A stretch of 64,000 nucleotides of DNA, taken from positions 459,703 through 523,702 of the forward strand of contig NZ_FTNW01000005.1 of assembly GCF_900156545.1 (NCBI RefSeq). Reading direction: 5' to 3'. The first letter of the stretch is position 1. Every line of letters starts with the position of its first letter. Of this stretch, positions 43,721 to 52,313 are shown piece after piece. Source of the DNA: Aquipseudomonas alcaligenes. Lineage in GTDB: Bacteria > Pseudomonadota > Gammaproteobacteria > Pseudomonadales > Pseudomonadaceae. Position numbers and translations under genes: made by a program. Under the pieces are notes generated by a model, which was given only the letters and a program-made list of their open reading frames with translations, was not told the origin of the DNA and did no database searches.

Positions 43721-45382
43721 TCACTGCGCCGCCCCCAGCAGAATGCGCCCGGACGAGCACGGCGCATCGCCGTTGCGGTAGGCGAAGTACAGCTTGCCGC
43801 GTTCGGCGTCGAAGCGCAGGGTCAGCTGGATGCGGTCGCCGGGGCGTACCAGCTGCTGGAACTTGAGCACTTCCATGCCGCAGAAGCGCGGCGGCAGCTC
43901 GGCGATCAGCTCGCGGGCCAGGCGCTGTGCCCAGTCGATCTGCACCACGCCGGGCAGTACCGGGGTCTGCGGGAAATGGCCGGTGAAGTGGGCCAGGTCC
44001 GGCGGCACGTCCAGTTCCAGCTGCCATTCGCCCTCGATTTGCTCGACTTTGCGCGGCGTGACCTGGGTCGGACGCGGCGCGGCAACCAGCTCATCGACGG
44101 TGCTCTGCGCCAGTTTGCCCTGGTTGCTGTAGGGCAGCTCCAGCAGCAGGCGCCAGCGGCGCGGCAGGGCGATGGCCTCACAGTGGCCGGCCAGATGCTT
44201 GCGCAGGGTTTCGGTGACAGTCTTGCGGCCCTGGTTACGCAGGACGTGCAGGCCGGCCGGGCTCAGTGCCAGCAGGGCACCGAGGAAGGCGCGGCCTTCC
44301 TGGACTACGCCCAGACGGGCGTCGGCGACCCAGTCGTGCTGGGTCAGAGCCTGCTCCAGCATGGGCAGTGAGATACGTTTTTCTTCCAGCTTGACGATGC
44401 GGTCCAGCCTGCCGCGCAGGAGGAAGCGGCCGTCGCTCTGCAGCTCGGCGGCATCCATGCTCTGCTCGACATGCCCGGCCGGCAGATAGGGCGAGGCGAT
44501 GCGCAGGGCGCCTTCGTCGTTCAGGGAAAGTTCGACGCCGGGGAAGGCCGTCCACAGCTCGCCGCCCTGGCGCCAGGCGATGCCGCCGGTCTCGGAGCTA
44601 CCGTAGATCTCGGTGGGGCGTTGGCCCAGCTGTGCGCCCAGTGCGGCGCAGACCTCCGCCGGCAGCGCGCCGCCGGAGGAGAACACCCGGCGCACGGCGC
44701 CCAGGGCCTGCCAGTCGAGGTTGTCGCCCATGCGCTTGAGCAATGCCGGACTCGTTACCCAGGCGAACGCCGTCTGGCCCAGGCTCTCGCGCTGCAGGTC
44801 TTCGGGAAATGGCAGCGCGCGGCGCCAGAACGGCCGGCCAGCGCACAGCGGCCAGAGCACGCGGAACAGCAGGCCGTAGATATGCTGGGCGGCAACGCTG
44901 CCAAGGATGGTCGCGCCGGCCAGGTCATGGCCCCACAGCTGCTCCAGCGTCTCGACCTCGTTGGCCAGTTGACGCAGGGACTTGTCGATCAGCTTGGGCT
45001 CGCCGCTGGAGCCCGAGGTGCACAGCACCAGGCGACAGGCGTCGAGGTCGAGGGCCGCGGGCGGCAGCGACTCACCATCAATGCCATCGAGCCCGTCCAG
45101 CCACAGATCGACCTGTGCGGCCAGGCGCTGGCGGCTCTGTGCCTGGGCATCGCCCGGCAGCAGCACGGTAACGCCGGCGCGCCAGGCACCGAGCAGGGCG
45201 ATGGCCAGCTCGCCGGCGTCTTCCAGATACAGCGCCACGTTGCGCACGCCGCGCGTCTGCAAGGCGCCGGCCAGGCGCAGGGCGCGCTGTTGCAGCTGGG
45301 CGTGATCGAGCGCCGGCGCCAGCGCCACGGTGCGGTTGCTCAGGGGGTGCAGCAGCAGGTCGGCGAGTCCCAGCCAGCTCAT
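43721..45382 (-). CDS. Acyl-activating ligase fused to a hotdog dehydratase
   Basis: A 553-residue two-part protein. Residues ~1-440 form an AMP-forming adenylation domain (LVLCTSGSSGEPKLIDKSL, EIYGSSETGGIAWR, GRLDRIVKLEEKR), the ApeH role that loads the aryl acid onto ACP. Residues ~445-553 are a hotdog domain (LAHFTGHFPQTPVLPGVVQ then EVLKFQQLVRPGDR) like the FabA/FabZ-type ApeI dehydratase, usually a separate gene. I start at the ATG at 45382, which follows GAGGAG closely and overlaps the membrane-protein stop by four bases; an earlier in-frame start (45415) is less likely. Confidence 0.88.
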   Translation of the reverse strand: MSWLGLADLLLHPLSNRTVALAPALDHAQLQQRALRLAGALQTRGVRNVALYLEDAGELAIALLGAWRAGVTVLLPGDAQAQSRQRLAAQVDLWLDGLDGIDGESLPPAALDLDACRLVLCTSGSSGEPKLIDKSLRQLANEVETLEQLWGHDLAGATILGSVAAQHIYGLLFRVLWPLCAGRPFWRRALPFPEDLQRESLGQTAFAWVTSPALLKRMGDNLDWQALGAVRRVFSSGGALPAEVCAALGAQLGQRPTEIYGSSETGGIAWRQGGELWTAFPGVELSLNDEGALRIASPYLPAGHVEQSMDAAELQSDGRFLLRGRLDRIVKLEEKRISLPMLEQALTQHDWVADARLGVVQEGRAFLGALLALSPAGLHVLRNQGRKTVTETLRKHLAGHCEAIALPRRWRLLLELPYSNQGKLAQSTVDELVAAPRPTQVTPRKVEQIEGEWQLELDVPPDLAHFTGHFPQTPVLPGVVQIDWAQRLARELIAELPPRFCGMEVLKFQQLVRPGDRIQLTLRFDAERGKLYFAYRNGDAPCSSGRILLGAAQ

Positions 45383-45924
45383 CCATTTCTCCTCACCCGC
45401 TGGCGGATCAACCACTCAGCAGCAAACAACAGACCCATCAGGGCATAGGCGATGAGCCCGGTGTAGAGCGTCCACCAGCCGAGCGGCGCCCACAGGGTGA
45501 GGGCGGTGACCACCAGACCGTTGGCGAGGAAGAAGCCGGTCCAGACGACGGTGACCTGGCGGGTGTAGCGCACGGCATGTTCCGGCAGCTCGGGTTCCTG
45601 CAGGCGCGCCAGGCGTTCCACCAGCGGCGGACCGAACTTTAGCGACAGGCCGAACAGGGCCAGCAGCATCAGGTTGAGCAGCACCGGGTACCAGCGCAGC
45701 AGCGCCGGCTCACCGGCCAGGCCGAGCAGCAGGCAGAAGGTCAGGGCGGCGCCGGCCATCCAGCGGCTGCCGGGTTGGCCGCGCTGGCTGATGGCGCGTG
45801 CCAGCCACAGCCCGCCGAGCAGGGCGGCGAACAGGCGCGGTGACAGGTGCTCCATGCCGAAGTAGACGGCGAAGGGGTAGAGCAGGCCGGCCATGACCAG
45901 CAGCAGGCCAAGCAGACGCTCCAT
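45379..45924 (-). CDS. COG4648-like polytopic membrane protein
   Basis: A 181-residue protein with about five to six membrane segments and no catalytic motif (start MERLLGLLLVMAGLLYPFAV; central WYPVLLNLMLLALFGLSLKFG; C-terminal WWTLYTGLIAYALMGLLFAAEW). Such a protein regularly sits between the ACP and the ligase in aryl polyene clusters. Function is unknown; a scaffold for the membrane-associated synthase is a guess. Confidence 0.8.
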   Translation of the reverse strand: MERLLGLLLVMAGLLYPFAVYFGMEHLSPRLFAALLGGLWLARAISQRGQPGSRWMAGAALTFCLLLGLAGEPALLRWYPVLLNLMLLALFGLSLKFGPPLVERLARLQEPELPEHAVRYTRQVTVVWTGFFLANGLVVTALTLWAPLGWWTLYTGLIAYALMGLLFAAEWLIRQRVRRNG

Positions 45925-45927
45925 GGC

Positions 45928-46191
45928 TTAGCCGGCTGCCGCTTCGGTATTGACCACCCGGTACACGGCCTCGACCACGTCGCCGACGGTGCGCACGGCC
46001 TTGAACTCCTCGGCGGCGATCTTCTTGCCGGTCTGGCGCTTGATGTGGTCGATCAGGTCGACGGCGTCGATGCTGTCGATTTCCAGGTCCTGGTAGAGGT
46101 TGGCCTCCAGCGTCACGCGTTCGGCGTCCAGCTCGAACAGCTCGACCAGGGCATCGCGCAGGGTGGCGAAAATCTCTTCACGGCTTTGCAT
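45928..46191 (-). CDS. Acyl carrier protein 2 of the pigment operon
   Basis: An 87-residue ACP whose phosphopantetheine serine is Ser40 in LEIDSIDAVDLID. Clusters of this type need two ACPs (ApeE and ApeF); by adjacency to the membrane protein this is probably the ApeF role. It lies 3 bases before the membrane-protein gene and 11 bases after ACP 1. Confidence 0.92.
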   Translation of the reverse strand: MQSREEIFATLRDALVELFELDAERVTLEANLYQDLEIDSIDAVDLIDHIKRQTGKKIAAEEFKAVRTVGDVVEAVYRVVNTEAAAG

Positions 46192-46202
46192 TGCGGGCTT
46201 CC

Positions 46203-46463
46203 TCAGGCGGCCTGCTTGGCGGCAACGAAAGCCGCCAGGCTGGCCACGTTGGCGAAGTGCTGGCGGGTGTCCTTGGCTTCGGCGTCGATCTTGATGCCGA
46301 AGCGCTTCTGGATGGCCAGGCCGAGCTCGAGGGCGTCTACCGAGTCCAGGCCCAGGCCTTCGCCGAAAAGGGTGAGGTCGGCGGCGATGTCTTCGGCGGC
46401 CATGTCTTCCAGGCCCAGGGCCTCGATGATCAGGTGCTTAATCTCGGTTTGCAGATCGCTCAT
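46203..46463 (-). CDS. Acyl carrier protein 1 of the pigment operon
   Basis: An 86-residue ACP with the modified serine at Ser41 in GLGLDSVDALELG. It differs substantially from ACP 2, suggesting that one carries the starter and the other the growing chain, as known for ApeE/ApeF systems. Its start lies 26 bases inside the acyltransferase gene upstream. Confidence 0.92.
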   Translation of the reverse strand: MSDLQTEIKHLIIEALGLEDMAAEDIAADLTLFGEGLGLDSVDALELGLAIQKRFGIKIDAEAKDTRQHFANVASLAAFVAAKQAA

Positions 46464-47253
46464 CTGTTGCGAGCTCCTTCATGAAATGTTGATGCAGATG
46501 GTCATTGAGCTTGCGCGAGGCAATCGGCAGCGGAGCCTGCTCGGTGAATTGCCGCGGGTCGATATCCTCCCCGACCCGCAGGCGAAAATGAAAACGGCGC
46601 GACGGAATGCTGTACCAGGGCTCGGCCTTGGTCAGCGTGGTGGGCGTCACGCTGATCACCACCGGGGTGACCACGCTGGCGCCGCGCACCGCGATGGCGG
46701 CGGCGCCGCGGTGGAACTCGGGCACCTGGCCTGGCGTGGTGCGCGTGCCTTCGGGGAAGACGATCAGGGTCTGGCCCTGCTGCAGGGCTCCGGCAGCCTC
46801 GTCGAGCATGTCCAGGCTGCCGCTGTTGCTGATGTAGCCGGCGGCGCGGATCGGCCCGCGCATGCTGGGATTGTCCCACAGGCTCTGCTTGACCACGCAG
46901 TTGGCGTCGCGGATGAAGGCGATCAGCACAACCACGTCGATCAGCGAGGGGTGGTTGGCAATCACCATCTGCCCCGGACGGCCCAGGCGCTCGGCGCCTT
47001 CGACTTCATAGGTCAGCACACCGCTGCGGTACATGAACTGGACGAACCAGTAGAAGGTGCGACTGACCACCGCCCGCGCACGGGTGCGGCGCACCAGGGC
47101 GTCGCCGGGCAACAGGGCCAGTAGCGGAAACACGACGATGCGCAGCAGCACGCCGCCGATGCCGAACAGCGAAAAGCTCAGCGCGGTGGCGATCAGGCGC
47201 CACCAGTAGGGCGCGCTGTAGCGGCTCAGGCCTTGATACGCGACCAGTTCCAT
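46438..47253 (-). CDS. 1-acylglycerol-3-phosphate acyltransferase-like protein
   Basis: A 271-residue PlsC-family acyltransferase (ApeD role). It has an N-terminal membrane segment (ATALSFSLFGIGGVLLRIVVF), the HX4D motif as IANHPSLIDVVVL, and the substrate motif VFPEGTRTTPG. It may form the lipid anchor of the pigment. The start overlaps the ketosynthase-domain gene by 28 bases and the end overlaps ACP 1 by 26, so the operon head is tightly packed. Confidence 0.88.
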   Translation of the reverse strand: MELVAYQGLSRYSAPYWWRLIATALSFSLFGIGGVLLRIVVFPLLALLPGDALVRRTRARAVVSRTFYWFVQFMYRSGVLTYEVEGAERLGRPGQMVIANHPSLIDVVVLIAFIRDANCVVKQSLWDNPSMRGPIRAAGYISNSGSLDMLDEAAGALQQGQTLIVFPEGTRTTPGQVPEFHRGAAAIAVRGASVVTPVVISVTPTTLTKAEPWYSIPSRRFHFRLRVGEDIDPRQFTEQAPLPIASRKLNDHLHQHFMKELATDERSANRD

Positions 47254-47942
47254 TGCCGGTGTTTCCAGTGATGTTGCAGGGAGCCCGTGCCGCCACTCAG
47301 GGCGCGGACCAGTTCCAAGGCATGCGGCCAGGTGCTACGGGGGCCCTGGCCCTCGCCGAGTTGCAGCTGCCATTGCGCGCCCGGACGCAGCAGCAGGGCC
47401 ACGGCATAGGGGAAGGGCACGTCATCGATGAAGGGCGTGTAAGGCTCGGGCGGAGCCTCCTCGGCGACCACCAGCAACACACCGGACGCACCTTCGCCGA
47501 GCAGGGTGGCCGCTTCCAGCAAGGCCTGTTCCAGGCCGTCGCCTTCGGCGGCCAGTGCCGTCATCTCGCTGGTGTCGCCGCGCTGGATCGACCACAGGCC
47601 GATGATCGCGTTATGCACCGAGAGGCTGAACTGGGTGGGCGAGAGTGGCTCGTCGTGCGCCAGGTCGCTGAGAATGGCCAGGGTGCGTGGGGTTTCGCCG
47701 TGGCGCGAGGCGAATACCAGGGGCAGGGGGCCGGCAGCGTCGGCCAGCGGCCAGGCCACGTGGAAAGCCATCCGCGCCAGACGGCTCAGGCGGCGGCGCT
47801 GCAGTGCCGGCAAGAAGCTTACGTCGGGCTGCTCGCCACTGTCCCTCGGGGCGAAGGGCGCCTGCTGCCAGGCGTGCCAGTCGGCTGCGCTGTCCAGGCC
47901 GGGAGCCCAGGCACGCCAGTGTTCGATCCTGAATTGTGTCAC
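47226..47942 (-). CDS. Stand-alone beta-ketoacyl synthase N-terminal domain protein
   Basis: A 238-residue protein that resembles only the N-terminal half of a ketosynthase (ketosynthase-2 type domain: PLVFASRHGETPRTLAIL, SLSVHNAIIGLWSIQRGD) and lacks the active-site Cys and both His residues. This is the chain-length-factor-like component at the head of aryl polyene operons (I associate it with ApeC, not certain). It starts at GTG 47942. It is the first gene of the operon, 86 bases after the predicted transcription start. Confidence 0.82.
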   Translation of the reverse strand: MTQFRIEHWRAWAPGLDSAADWHAWQQAPFAPRDSGEQPDVSFLPALQRRRLSRLARMAFHVAWPLADAAGPLPLVFASRHGETPRTLAILSDLAHDEPLSPTQFSLSVHNAIIGLWSIQRGDTSEMTALAAEGDGLEQALLEAATLLGEGASGVLLVVAEEAPPEPYTPFIDDVPFPYAVALLLRPGAQWQLQLGEGQGPRSTWPHALELVRALSGGTGSLQHHWKHRQWNWSRIKA

Positions 47943-48034
47943 GCTGAGAGCTCTTCTCGGCCCTTCCGAGGGCGTCCTTGTCGACTGCGATCCCGCTGCG
48001 GAAAGGGGCGCGCGGGACATGGCGAGGTGTGCGC

Positions 48035-48063
48035 ATTATCCAGACCGTGCGCGGCCTGCGCAA
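48035..48063 (-). promoter_or_regulatory. Candidate promoter of the aryl polyene operon
   Basis: On the minus strand TTGCGC (48063-48058) and GATAAT (48040-48035) are separated by exactly 17 bases, placing the transcript start near 48028 and an ~86-base leader before the first GTG. The divergent parA-like gene has a weaker TAGAAT-like -10 around 48138-48143. Confidence 0.5.
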
Positions 48064-48172
48064 ATTCTGGGACGACCGTCCTGACGAGAGGCTGGCCAGG
48101 CGCCACCTTAGTCCTCGCCCTTGTCACGGGCTTTGCATAGAATCCGCCCATCTGCGATCAGGGAGGTGTCAC

Positions 48173-48937
48173 ATGCGGCGCGTGGTGTTCAATCAGAAAG
48201 GCGGTGTCGGCAAGTCCAGCATTGCCTGCAACCTGGCGGCGGTGAGTGCGGCCGAAGGCTACCGTACCCTGCTCATCGACCTGGATGCCCAGGCCAACTC
48301 GACCCACTACCTGACCGGGCTGACCGGTGACGATATCCCGGTGGGCATTGCCGACTTCTTCAAGCAGACCCTCTCGGCCACTTCCTTCAAGAAGGGCAAG
48401 GTCGACATCTACGAGACGCCCTTCGACAACCTCCACGTGGTCACTGCGACCGCCGAGTTGGCTGACCTGCAGCCCAAGCTGGAGCAGAAGCACAAGATCA
48501 ACAAGCTGCGCAAACTGCTGGAAGACCTGGCCGAGGACTACGACCGGATCTACCTGGATACTCCGCCGGCGCTGAATTTCTATACGGTTTCCGCGCTGAT
48601 TGCCGCCGATCGCGTGCTGATCCCCTTCGATTGCGACAGCTTCTCGCGCAATGCCCTGTACGGCCTGCTACAGGAGATCGAGGAACTCAAGGAAGACCAT
48701 AACGAAGACCTGGAGGTCGAGGGTATCGTCGTCAACCAGTTCCAGCCGCGCGCCACCTTGCCACAGCAGCTACTCGACGAGCTGATCGCCGAAGGGCTGC
48801 CGGTGCTGCCGGTTAACCTGATGAGCTCGGTGAAGATGCGCGAATCGCACCAGGCCTGCACCCCGCTGATCCACCTGGATCGCAGCCACAAGCTGACCCA
48901 GCAATTCATCGAGCTGCACAACCTGCTGGAGCGCTGA
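48173..48937 (+). CDS. ParA-family ATPase without adjacent ParB
   Basis: A 254-residue deviant-Walker ATPase of the ParA/MinD superfamily. The Walker A is KGGVGKSS (9-16) with the signature lysine, followed by LIDLDAQANSTHYL and the Walker B-like IYLDTPPALNF. No parB, minE or parS is visible, so this is an orphan; such proteins position cargo such as polar machinery or chemoreceptor arrays. The ATG at 48173 follows GGGAGG; the frame is open to 47978 but that is the divergent promoter region. Confidence 0.9.
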   Translation: MRRVVFNQKGGVGKSSIACNLAAVSAAEGYRTLLIDLDAQANSTHYLTGLTGDDIPVGIADFFKQTLSATSFKKGKVDIYETPFDNLHVVTATAELADLQPKLEQKHKINKLRKLLEDLAEDYDRIYLDTPPALNFYTVSALIAADRVLIPFDCDSFSRNALYGLLQEIEELKEDHNEDLEVEGIVVNQFQPRATLPQQLLDELIAEGLPVLPVNLMSSVKMRESHQACTPLIHLDRSHKLTQQFIELHNLLER

Positions 48938-48954
48938 GTGCCAGGCAGGCCATG

Positions 48955-48981
48955 AAAAAGGCGCCCGAGGGCGCCTTTTTT
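48955..48981. terminator. Bidirectional terminator after the parA-like gene
   Basis: AAAAAGGCGCC / GGCGCCTTTTT with a CGAG loop; A/T runs on both sides suit the convergent parA-like and universal stress genes. Confidence 0.9.
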
Positions 48982-48997
48982 GTCGCAGGGCCGGGGC

Positions 48998-49792
48998 CTA
49001 GCGCACCACGAACACATCGCAAGGAGCCTTGTGCAGGTAGTGCTGCGCCAGGCTGCCGAGCAACGCCTGGGACAAGGCGCTGCGCCCATGGCTGCCGAGC
49101 ACCAGCAGCTGTGGTTGCTGCTGGGTGATGTGCTCCTGCAGGCTGCGCAGGATGCCGCCGACCTTCACCTCGTGGGTGATTTTGGGCGCATCGGCAGGCA
49201 GGCGCTGGGCTTCGTCGAGGATCAACTGGTCGATCAGGGCGCGCTGGGTCATCAGCTCGGCGTCGGCCACGGCGCCGTTCTTCTGCGGCTCGAACACATG
49301 CATGGCGTGGATGCTGGCATCACTCGGCAGCAGCAGGCAGCCCTGGTGCAGGGCGGTGCAGGCGCACAGGGAGAAGTCGATGGCGGCCACGGCACTGCGG
49401 TAGGGCGTGGCCTCGTCACGCGCGACCAGTAGCAGCGGTACCGGACAGCGTCGGGCGATGCGGTCCAGGGTGGTACCGGAGAAGAACTCGTGGCGCTGGT
49501 GATGGGCACCGAGCACCAGCAGGTCGGCGCCACTTTGTTGCACCTGTTCCAGCACGCCTTCGGCGGGCTTGCCCTGGCTCAGACGCAACTGGCTGCCGGG
49601 CGGGGCGAATTCGGTAAGGCTGCGGTCGAGGGCCTGTTCGATGCGCTCGCGCTCGGCGTGATCCAGCTTGGGGTCGAAGACGTGCAGGAGGGTCAGTTTG
49701 GCGCCATGCTGGCGAGCCAGCTGGGCGGCACGCCGCAGCGCGAGGTCGGCAGTGCTGCGCAGGTCATGCGCGATCAGGATGTGTTCCGTCAT
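48998..49792 (-). CDS. Tandem universal stress protein
   Basis: A 264-residue protein with two USP domains (1-135 and 145-264). The first reads ILIAHDLRSTADLALRRA and ends DLLVLGAHHQRHEFFSGTT; the second contains LLVLGSHGRSALSQALLGS, the G-2X-G-9X-G(S/T) ATP-binding pattern. In pseudomonads such proteins are induced in stationary phase and low oxygen. The start ATG at 49792 follows GGAGGG. The gap to the next gene (49793-49890) contains nothing I can assign. Confidence 0.9.
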   Translation of the reverse strand: MTEHILIAHDLRSTADLALRRAAQLARQHGAKLTLLHVFDPKLDHAERERIEQALDRSLTEFAPPGSQLRLSQGKPAEGVLEQVQQSGADLLVLGAHHQRHEFFSGTTLDRIARRCPVPLLLVARDEATPYRSAVAAIDFSLCACTALHQGCLLLPSDASIHAMHVFEPQKNGAVADAELMTQRALIDQLILDEAQRLPADAPKITHEVKVGGILRSLQEHITQQQPQLLVLGSHGRSALSQALLGSLAQHYLHKAPCDVFVVR

Positions 49793-49890
49793 GTTTCCCT
49801 CCGTGGCGCGGCGCGAGGCGGCGCATCGAGTCTCTCTGGGCCCTTACAGTGATCTCCCTTGATAGACCTGCTTTTGATCCACGGCAAGTC

Positions 49891-50334
49891 CTAGTGTTTA
49901 CGTAATTGATACAGCGCTTTGGTTTCTGCCACGACCTCACCGCTGCCGTCGCGCAGGTGCAGCTCCAGGCTGTAGTCAGCCTTGCCGTTCTGCTCGGCCT
50001 CGGCCTGGATGCGGTCGATCTCCTCGTCGCTCAGGCGGGCTTCGACGGTGATGTCGCTGGTCGCCGGGCGGCGGAAGCGCAGGTTCATTTCCTTGATCAG
50101 CGGGTAGAAGCGCTGCACGTCGAAACTGGTGAGAAACAGCGCGCCGCCGGGGATCTCCGCCAGGGTGAACAGGGCGCCTGCATAGAGGGTGCCGATATGG
50201 TTCTGGTTGCCGCTCAGCGGCATGCGCAGGCGCACGAAGCCGGGCTCCAGCTGTTCGGCCTTGAGGCCGCAGCGTTTGACGAAATCGATCTTCTCTTCGG
50301 TGAAGATGCGGGCCATTTCGGCGGGTAGTGGCAT
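49891..50334 (-). CDS. PaaI-like hotdog thioesterase
   Basis: A 147-residue single-hotdog protein of the PaaI/YiiD-C branch (HIGTLYAGALFTLAEIPGGALF and KEMNLRFRRPATSDITVEA). It probably hydrolyses an acyl-CoA; the substrate cannot be told from sequence. GAGGAG 8 bases before the ATG supports this start. The neighbours suggest a housekeeping gene unrelated to the pigment cluster. Confidence 0.82.
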   Translation of the reverse strand: MPLPAEMARIFTEEKIDFVKRCGLKAEQLEPGFVRLRMPLSGNQNHIGTLYAGALFTLAEIPGGALFLTSFDVQRFYPLIKEMNLRFRRPATSDITVEARLSDEEIDRIQAEAEQNGKADYSLELHLRDGSGEVVAETKALYQLRKH

Positions 50335-50424
50335 GGGCGGGGCTCCTCAGGCTGGAGTCCCGAGACTAGCTGCTGTGGCTCCGCCGGCAATGACTGCCGC
50401 GCTCGTGGCGGCTGACCGATCCGC

Positions 50425-50862
50425 TCAGGTGATGCCCTGGCCGCGCAGCCAGGCGAGCAGTTGCGGCAGCGGCAGGGCGCCGCTCTGGCGGGCCACTTCG
50501 ACGCCGCCGCGGAACAGGATCAGGCTAGGGATGGAGCGGATGCCCAGCTGTGCGGACAACTGCGGGTTGGCCTCGCTGTCCAGCTTGCCCAGGCGGCAAC
50601 GCCCCTGCAGCTGTGCGGCGGCCTGCGCGAACGTTGGCGCGAAGGCCTTGCACGGCCCGCACCAGTCCGCCCAGACATCCACCAGCAGCGGCAGGTCGCC
50701 CTTCAGCTGGGCGGCGAAGGACGCCTGGTTCAGGGTAATCGGCGCATTGGGCAGCACCGGGCTTTTGCAGCGCCCGCAGCGCGGCGCATCGCCCAGGCGT
50801 TCGCTGGGTATGCGGTTGAGACCGTTGCAGGCGGGGCAGGGGATCAGTGCGGGGGCGCTCAT
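50425..50862 (-). CDS. trxC: Thioredoxin 2 (zinc-binding)
   Basis: A 145-residue disulfide reductase of the TrxC type. It has the extra N-terminal zinc finger (CPAC 9-12 and CGRC 29-32) and the active site WCGPC (67-71) in DVWADWCGPCKAFAP. TrxC is often part of the OxyR response; I did not find a clear OxyR site. It lies 59 bases downstream of the sulfhydrylase gene on the same strand. Confidence 0.95.
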   Translation of the reverse strand: MSAPALIPCPACNGLNRIPSERLGDAPRCGRCKSPVLPNAPITLNQASFAAQLKGDLPLLVDVWADWCGPCKAFAPTFAQAAAQLQGRCRLGKLDSEANPQLSAQLGIRSIPSLILFRGGVEVARQSGALPLPQLLAWLRGQGIT

Positions 50863-50921
50863 GGTCGGCTCCAGTAGGGCAGTGGCCTCTATCTGGAGCC
50901 GACCAGGGCGCTTTGCAAGGG

Positions 50922-52199
50922 TTAGCCGCGTGCGGCCAGCAGGGCCTGCTCGAGGTCGGCGCGGATGTCGTCGAAGTGCTCGATGCCGATCGACAGGCGC
51001 ACCATGTCGCGCGGCACGCCGGCCTTCTGCAGCTCCTCGTCATTGAGCTGGCGGTGGGTGGTGGAGGCCGGGTGGCAGGCCAGCGACTTGGCATCGCCGA
51101 TGTTGACCAGGCGTACCACCAGCTTGAGCGCGTCGATGAAGCGCGCGCCGGCTTCCTGGCCACCCTGAATGCCGAACGACAGGATCGCCGCCGGCTTGCC
51201 GCCCATGTAGCGCTGCGCCAGGGCGTGCTCGGGATGATCGGCCAGACCGGCATATTTAACCCAGGCCACCTGCGGGTGGCTCTGCAGGTACTGCGCGACT
51301 TTCAGCGCATTCTCGCAGTGCCGCTCCATGCGCAGGGCCAGGGTTTCCAGGCCTTGCAGGATGAGGAAGGCATTGAACGGCGACAGCGCCGCGCCGGTGT
51401 TGCGCAGCGGCACCACGCGGCAGCGGCCGATGAAGGCGGCGGGGCCGAAGGCTTCTGTGTAGGTCACGCCGTGGTAGGACGGGTCGGGCGTGTTGAGCAG
51501 CGGGAAGCGCGCCTGGTTATCCGCCCAGGGGAACTTGCCGGAGTCGACGACGATGCCGCCGATGCTGGTGCCGTGGCCGCCGATGTACTTGGTCAGCGAA
51601 TGCACGACGATGTCGGCACCGTGCTCGAAGGGGCGGCAGAGGATCGGCGTGGCCACCGTGTTGTCGACGATCAGCGGCACGCCGTGGCGATGCGCGGCGT
51701 CGGCCAGGGCCTGGATATCGACGATGTTGCCGGCCGGGTTGCCGATCGATTCGCAGAACACGGCCTTGGTCTTGTCGTCGATCAGCGCTTCCAGGGCGGC
51801 GATGTCGTCGTGCGCGGCGAAGCGGGTCTGGATGCCGAAGCGTGGCAGGGTGTGGGCCAGCAGGTTGAAGGTGCCGCCATACAGCTTCGCCACCGAGACG
51901 ATGTTGTCACCGGCTTCGGCGACGGTCTGGATGGCGTAGGTGATGGCCGCCATGCCGGAGGCCACGGCCAGCGCGCCGACGCCACCTTCCAGCGCCGCCA
52001 CGCGCTCTTCGAGCACGGCGTTGGTCGGGTTCATGATGCGCGAGTAGATGTTGCCGGCGACCTTCAGGTCGAACAGGTCGGCACCGTGCTGGGTGTCGTC
52101 GAAGGCAAAGGAGCTGGTCTGGTAGATCGGTACGGCCACCGCCTTGGTGGCCGGGTCGGGGCTGTAGCCGGCGTGGATGGCCAGGGTTTCCAGTTTCAT
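50922..52199 (-). CDS. metY: O-acetyl/O-succinylhomoserine sulfhydrylase (MetY type)
   Basis: A 425-residue PLP enzyme that makes homocysteine directly from an acylated homoserine and sulfide. The PLP lysine is in HSLTKYIGGHGTSIGG; the N-terminal ETLAIHAGYSPDPATKAVAVP and the insert DLFDLKVAGNIYSRIMNPTN are characteristic of the MetY branch of ~425 residues, longer than MetZ or cystathionine synthases (~390). Donor preference is not decided by sequence alone. Confidence 0.92.
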   Translation of the reverse strand: MKLETLAIHAGYSPDPATKAVAVPIYQTSSFAFDDTQHGADLFDLKVAGNIYSRIMNPTNAVLEERVAALEGGVGALAVASGMAAITYAIQTVAEAGDNIVSVAKLYGGTFNLLAHTLPRFGIQTRFAAHDDIAALEALIDDKTKAVFCESIGNPAGNIVDIQALADAAHRHGVPLIVDNTVATPILCRPFEHGADIVVHSLTKYIGGHGTSIGGIVVDSGKFPWADNQARFPLLNTPDPSYHGVTYTEAFGPAAFIGRCRVVPLRNTGAALSPFNAFLILQGLETLALRMERHCENALKVAQYLQSHPQVAWVKYAGLADHPEHALAQRYMGGKPAAILSFGIQGGQEAGARFIDALKLVVRLVNIGDAKSLACHPASTTHRQLNDEELQKAGVPRDMVRLSIGIEHFDDIRADLEQALLAARG

Positions 52200-52313
52200 G
52201 CAGGACGTTCCTTCGGGCTATTGGAAGGCTCGCAGCATGGGGAAAACGACGAGGCCCGGTCAATGCGCTGAGTCAATGATCCGGGCCTTGGGTTAGACCG
52301 ATGTGTTCCCAGC

